The translations under genes and the position numbers were made by a program. This document shows, in pieces, positions 5,329 to 7,579 of a stretch of 7,579 bases of DNA (positions are counted from its first letter, which is position 1; each line of letters opens with the position of its first letter). The notes beneath the pieces are model-generated. The model saw only the letters and a program-made list of their open reading frames with translations, did no database searches and was not told the origin of the DNA. This DNA comes from JBFXAN01 sp050184225 (GTDB taxonomy: Bacteria > Chloroflexota > Dehalococcoidia > CAUJGQ01), in the NCBI GenBank assembly GCA_050184225.1, contig JBFXAN010000241.1:1-7579 (forward strand), in the 5' to 3' direction.

Positions 5329-5946
5329 GTGCGCGAGGCGGATGCCGACAATCCGGTCATGACGCTGTCCGACGACGTGGTCACCCTCCGCCCTTGGTCG
5401 AGAGATGACGCCGGGTTCATGGCGGAAGCATACGCCGACCCAGCGATCCGACGCTATAACGGGGTCCTCGACCGGCTAGGACGCCCGACTCCGCCGCTCT
5501 CGATCATGGACGCTGAGGCCGTCATCGACGAATTCGCGTTGAACTGGCGGGCGTTTGCTACGACTGGCACACCATCTGGTGTTGCATTCGCAATCATGGA
5601 CGCGAGGTCTGGCGACCTGGTCGGCTGCTGTGGCGTCGACGACTGGTCTAAAGCGGACGTAGCGCAGTTCGGTTACTGGATCGCAGCAAGCGCGAGAGGA
5701 CGCGGTTGCGCGACTCGGGCGGTGATCCTACTCACGCGCTGGTTGTTCGAGCTTGGCGCAGCTCGCGTCTTTTTGACGATCGTTGCGGAGAATGAAGAGT
5801 CAGTCGCGGTGGCCCGCCGAGCGGGGTTTGTGTATGAGGGAACGATGCGCTCACACGGCGTTTGGCAGGGCCGGCGCTGCGACGTGATGTGGTTCGCTGC
5901 GCTGCCGCTTGAGTGGACAATGCGCGGGCCAGATGAACAAACGTGA
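5329..5946 (+). CDS. GNAT acetyltransferase, RimJ/RimL-like (Acetyltransf_3 type)
   Basis: A GNAT-fold enzyme that should move acetyl from acetyl-CoA to an amine; the substrate is unknown. From GTG 5329 it has 205 residues. It opens with VVTLRPWSRDDAGFMAEAYA (17-36), typical of RimJ/RimL-like members. The acetyl-CoA loop is SARGRGCATRA at 111-121, and the C-terminal motif is IVAENEESVAVARRAGFVYE at 131-150, with Asn135 and GF. GTG 5329 is chosen because AAGGAG (5311-5316) lies 12 nt upstream, a little far; ATG 5359 (195 residues) is equally possible on homology grounds. Codon choice is visibly less GC-biased at third positions than in the recombinase gene, hinting at separate acquisition. It lies between motif copies 3 and 4, like a cassette gene. 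Members include N-terminal protein acetylases and resistance or self-protection enzymes; no choice can be made here. Confidence 0.88.
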   Translation: MREADADNPVMTLSDDVVTLRPWSRDDAGFMAEAYADPAIRRYNGVLDRLGRPTPPLSIMDAEAVIDEFALNWRAFATTGTPSGVAFAIMDARSGDLVGCCGVDDWSKADVAQFGYWIAASARGRGCATRAVILLTRWLFELGAARVFLTIVAENEESVAVARRAGFVYEGTMRSHGVWQGRRCDVMWFAALPLEWTMRGPDEQT

Positions 5947-6033
5947 TGCGAGGGGCCAACGTGCCGACCAGAAATGTCAACCGACGGCTGATCCCGAGCC
6001 GCCGATCCTTTGGGACGTGAGGGGCAGGTAAGC

Positions 6034-6046
6034 GGCGTTATCGGAA
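6034..6046 (+). repeat. Repeated intergenic motif, copy 4
   Basis: GGCGTTATCGGAA, 912 bp after copy 3 and in the same orientation, between the 3' ends of the two convergent acetyltransferase genes. A 5-bp hairpin (CGGCT-gatcccg-AGCCG) lies about 40 bp upstream. Confidence 0.55.
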
Positions 6047-6061
6047 CCAGCTTCAAGAGAG

Positions 6062-6529
6062 TTAGGGCAGCACGGCGGGGTCAGCGCGCATGATGACATG
6101 CGTCTCGGTTCGCTCGACCTCGTGGAAGCCGAGGCGTTCGTACAGGCGGCGCGCGGGGTTCACGTGCAGGACACGGAGGCTGACCGGCAGGCCCTCGTGG
6201 TGCGCGCTGGTCAGGATATCGCCGATGATGCTGGTGCCCAGCCCACGGCCTTGGTACGAGGGTTCGATTTCGATGCTGTTGAGGAACACGTCGCTGAGGC
6301 GCCGTTCCACGCGGAGCACGCCAATGTCGCGGCCGTCGACAACGATGATGCAGCGGGTCGTTGGGTCGAAGCCCTCGCGGAACAGGCGAGCCTGCAGCGC
6401 CGCATCCCAACCCCACGTCTGCTCGACATACGGCCGCATGGCGGCGACGTGCAGGCCGTAGAGAAAGTCGTAGTCGTCGTCAGTTGCCGGCCGGAATGCG
6501 TAGCCGCTCCGCCGCTCGTGTTCGGTCAT
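6062..6529 (-). CDS. GNAT-family N-acetyltransferase
   Basis: A compact 155-residue GNAT enzyme using acetyl-CoA, substrate unknown. FRPATDDDYDFLYGLHVAAM (12-31) is the usual first strand and helices. IEIEPSYQGRGLGTSIIGDI (86-105) carries the Q/R-x-x-G-x-G/A pyrophosphate-binding loop (Gln93-Gly-Arg-Gly-Leu-Gly98). LHVNPARRLYERLGFHEVER (121-140) is the C-terminal motif with Asn124, Tyr130 and LGF. It is unrelated in detail to the acetyltransferase at 5329. ATG 6529 has no good Shine-Dalgarno sequence, but TATACT lies at 6544-6539, so the mRNA is probably nearly leaderless. A perfect palindrome just upstream suggests repressor control. It follows the methyltransferase gene on the same strand with a 73-nt gap, but has its own promoter. 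Confidence 0.9.
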   Translation of the reverse strand: MTEHERRSGYAFRPATDDDYDFLYGLHVAAMRPYVEQTWGWDAALQARLFREGFDPTTRCIIVVDGRDIGVLRVERRLSDVFLNSIEIEPSYQGRGLGTSIIGDILTSAHHEGLPVSLRVLHVNPARRLYERLGFHEVERTETHVIMRADPAVLP

Positions 6530-6538
6530 ATCGCCATA

Positions 6539-6544
6539 AGTATA
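6539..6544 (-). promoter_or_regulatory. -10 element of the GNAT gene, leaderless start
   Basis: TATACT on the minus strand lies 9 nt before ATG 6529, placing the transcription start within about 3 nt of the start codon. No convincing -35 is seen; the usual position overlaps the palindrome. Confidence 0.45.
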
Positions 6545-6545
6545 G

Positions 6546-6564
6546 CATGCGAACTATTCGCATG
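6546..6564. promoter_or_regulatory. Perfect 8-bp palindrome, probable operator
   Basis: CATGCGAA (6546-6553) and TTCGCATG (6557-6564) are exact reverse complements around CTA. It sits directly upstream of the -10 of the GNAT gene, where a bound dimeric regulator would block RNA polymerase. It lacks a T-tract, so a terminator for the methyltransferase gene is less likely. No regulator gene is in the window. Confidence 0.55.
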
Positions 6565-6602
6565 ACGCAGAACCCGTCATTGGCGACATGATCGCCGGCC
6601 GG

Positions 6603-7244
6603 TCACGGTTTGCGCCCAGTCAGGGCAACGAATCCGGCCGAGTGGGCGCTCGGTCCGCCCACCACGCGGTCGATGACGGCCAGGCCGGCGGTGGTGAAGA
6701 CCCGCTCGAACTCGTCGGGCTCGTAGAAGGCGTACCATCGGCGGCCGGCAACGCCTTCCTGTTCCGCCACGAACCCTTCAAACGAACCCCGCTCGGCGGC
6801 CGCGGCGAAGACGCCACCCGGACGCAGCACGCGCACCACTTCGCGCACGGCATGGCCGGCTTCCCCCTTGGGCAGATGATGGATGCTGCCCACCGCCACG
6901 ACGGCGTCGACCGAGCCATCCGCCAGGGGCAGCGCGTGCATCTCACCCTGCAGCAGTCGGCCGACGAGGGGCAGGAGCGACCGAGCGATGCGCAGCATCT
7001 CGACGCTGATGTCCAGGCCGAGGAGCCGCAAACCGCGTGCCGCCAGCGGCGGCGCATCCAGCCCGGTCCCGCACCCGAGGTCAAGCACGAGACTGCCGGG
7101 CGCCAGGTAGGAGGCGAAGCGGTCGTAGGAGTCCGCCCGCGAGACAGCACGCACTTCATCAAGGTGCGCCTCGTGCCACGAGCGTGCGTCCGTCTCGTAG
7201 GATTGCGCCGTGATCACCACGGGGTCCGGCGGTGGGGAAGTCAA
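6603..7244 (-). CDS. Class I SAM-dependent methyltransferase (Methyltransf_11/25 type)
   Basis: A 213-residue Rossmann-fold methyltransferase. Motif I is VLDLGCGTGLD at 53-63, the acidic residue ending strand 2 is Asp78 (LGLDIS), and a motif II/III region (ALPLADGSVDAVVAVGSIHH, 104-123) is followed by LRPGG at 140-144. This is the usual set of small-molecule methyltransferases of the UbiE/COQ5-like type; the acceptor cannot be told. The start is taken as TTG 7244 because GAGGGG (7255-7250) lies 5 nt upstream. GTG 7220, eight codons in, is an alternative without a clear ribosome binding site. No membrane or extra domain is seen. It lies upstream of the GNAT gene on the same strand, so modification by methyl and acetyl groups may be linked, although the GNAT has its own promoter. 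Confidence 0.92.
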   Translation of the reverse strand: MTSPPPDPVVITAQSYETDARSWHEAHLDEVRAVSRADSYDRFASYLAPGSLVLDLGCGTGLDAPPLAARGLRLLGLDISVEMLRIARSLLPLVGRLLQGEMHALPLADGSVDAVVAVGSIHHLPKGEAGHAVREVVRVLRPGGVFAAAAERGSFEGFVAEQEGVAGRRWYAFYEPDEFERVFTTAGLAVIDRVVGGPSAHSAGFVALTGRKP

Positions 7245-7267
7245 TGCGGCCCCTCAACAGCGGTTGG

Positions 7268-7347
7268 TTCCTAAGTATGGCGACTCCACTGGCCACCAGC
7301 AAGCGGAACGCCGCCCATTGGCCGTTCTGCGGCGTGCGAGTTAGGAA
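7268..7347. repeat. Nested inverted repeats upstream of the methyltransferase
   Basis: The outer arms TTCCTAA (7268-7274) and TTAGGAA (7341-7347) enclose an inner perfect 7-bp pair, ACGCCGC (7308-7314) and GCGGCGT (7329-7335). An alternative inner stem is GCGGAACG with CGTTCTGC (one mismatch). The right outer box reads GTTAGGA, one base off the integron consensus GTTRRRY, and the 80-bp span is within attC range. The left spacer is much longer than the right, unlike a classic attC. Confidence 0.35.
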
Positions 7348-7350
7348 AAC

Positions 7351-7363
7351 GGCGTCATGGGAC
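7351..7363 (+). repeat. Degenerate copy of the repeated intergenic motif
   Basis: GGCGTCATGGGAC differs from copy 3 (GGCGTTATCGGAC) at two of 13 positions and is preceded by the same AA-x-C context. It is in the same orientation, 1.3 kb after copy 4. Confidence 0.35.
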
Positions 7364-7375
7364 CTCGCTTCATAA

Positions 7376-7579
7376 CTGCTCGCGCCGGTGCGATGGCCAG
7401 CCTTGCGCTATCCAGGCACTCGAACGGACGGGGATGTGCTGCGGGACGGGCAACTAGTGGGTCAGTTGGCACGGGCATTGCCGTTACAGGTACAGGCCGG
7501 TGAACGACGGTATGGGCGGCGGAGGGGGCGAGGAGTGCAAGCGCCGGACCCGCCCAGCCGATGCCGCCGCTCGCGGGCA
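7376..7579 (+). other. Open frame running off the window end, unassigned
   Basis: After a TAA at 7373-7375 this plus-strand frame is open for 68 codons to the window edge; the first start-type codon is GTG 7388. It includes DVLRDGQLVGQLARALPLQV followed by an Arg-rich stretch, and reads more like protein than the other two frames. No family is recognised and no ribosome binding site is visible. It could be a gene's 5' part or a transposase-like remnant. The rest of 7245-7579 holds only the repeats listed here. Confidence 0.25.

Noticed and set aside
4692..6046. CRISPR-like array from the repeated GTTATCGGA motif
   Set aside because: The spacing is irregular (67 to 912 bp), the repeats are only 9-13 bp, and genes lie between them.
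6588..7274. Plus-strand frame of 228 codons over the methyltransferase
   Set aside because: It is antisense to a clear SAM-methyltransferase, with no motif of its own.

Overview
The window is GC-rich bacterial DNA with GC-ending codons in most genes. It carries no rRNA, tRNA or housekeeping marker, so the organism cannot be fixed. A high-GC free-living bacterium fits, and a Thermomicrobia-type Chloroflexota is a guess. The content is accessory: a peptide-modification gene pair, a tyrosine recombinase with small partner genes, and a string of unrelated small enzymes separated by a repeated intergenic motif.

Left part (1-1987). A 144-bp MITE-like element (133-276) lies in gene-free DNA. Next comes a minus-strand two-gene unit read from 1987 down to 602. 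The first gene encodes a 103-residue protein built like a RiPP precursor: a Nif11-like leader, a Gly-Gly, and a Cys-free core with aromatic-X-Asp/Arg triplets. The second encodes a radical SAM enzyme with a C-terminal twitch/SPASM-like cysteine pattern. A perfect 8-bp hairpin sits 5 nt after the radical SAM stop codon. No transporter or peptidase is visible, so the locus is minimal or incomplete.

Middle part (1988-4687). A roughly 490-bp divergent intergenic region holds an extended -10 promoter, a dif-like ATAA-N6-TTAT site and 12-bp inverted arms. It leads into a plus-strand cluster: an Xer-like tyrosine recombinase with a complete catalytic set, a translationally coupled 92-residue unknown protein, a stand-alone WGR-domain protein, and a membrane-anchored protein with a coiled coil and a very basic tail.

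Right part (4688-7579). Here a motif close to GGCGTTATCGGA recurs between genes, always on the plus strand: clear copies at 4718, 4785, 5125 and 6037, and a degenerate one at 7351. Between copies lie an amber-interrupted small gene, a RimJ/RimL-like acetyltransferase, and a second GNAT acetyltransferase with a SAM-dependent methyltransferase. A recombinase followed by small unrelated genes separated by short repeats, one pair of which forms an attC-sized inverted structure, suggests an integron-like cassette array run by a non-IntI Xer-type recombinase. That is a hypothesis. The sequence itself shows the repeats and the intact recombinase. The last ~200 bases hold an open frame running off the window edge.
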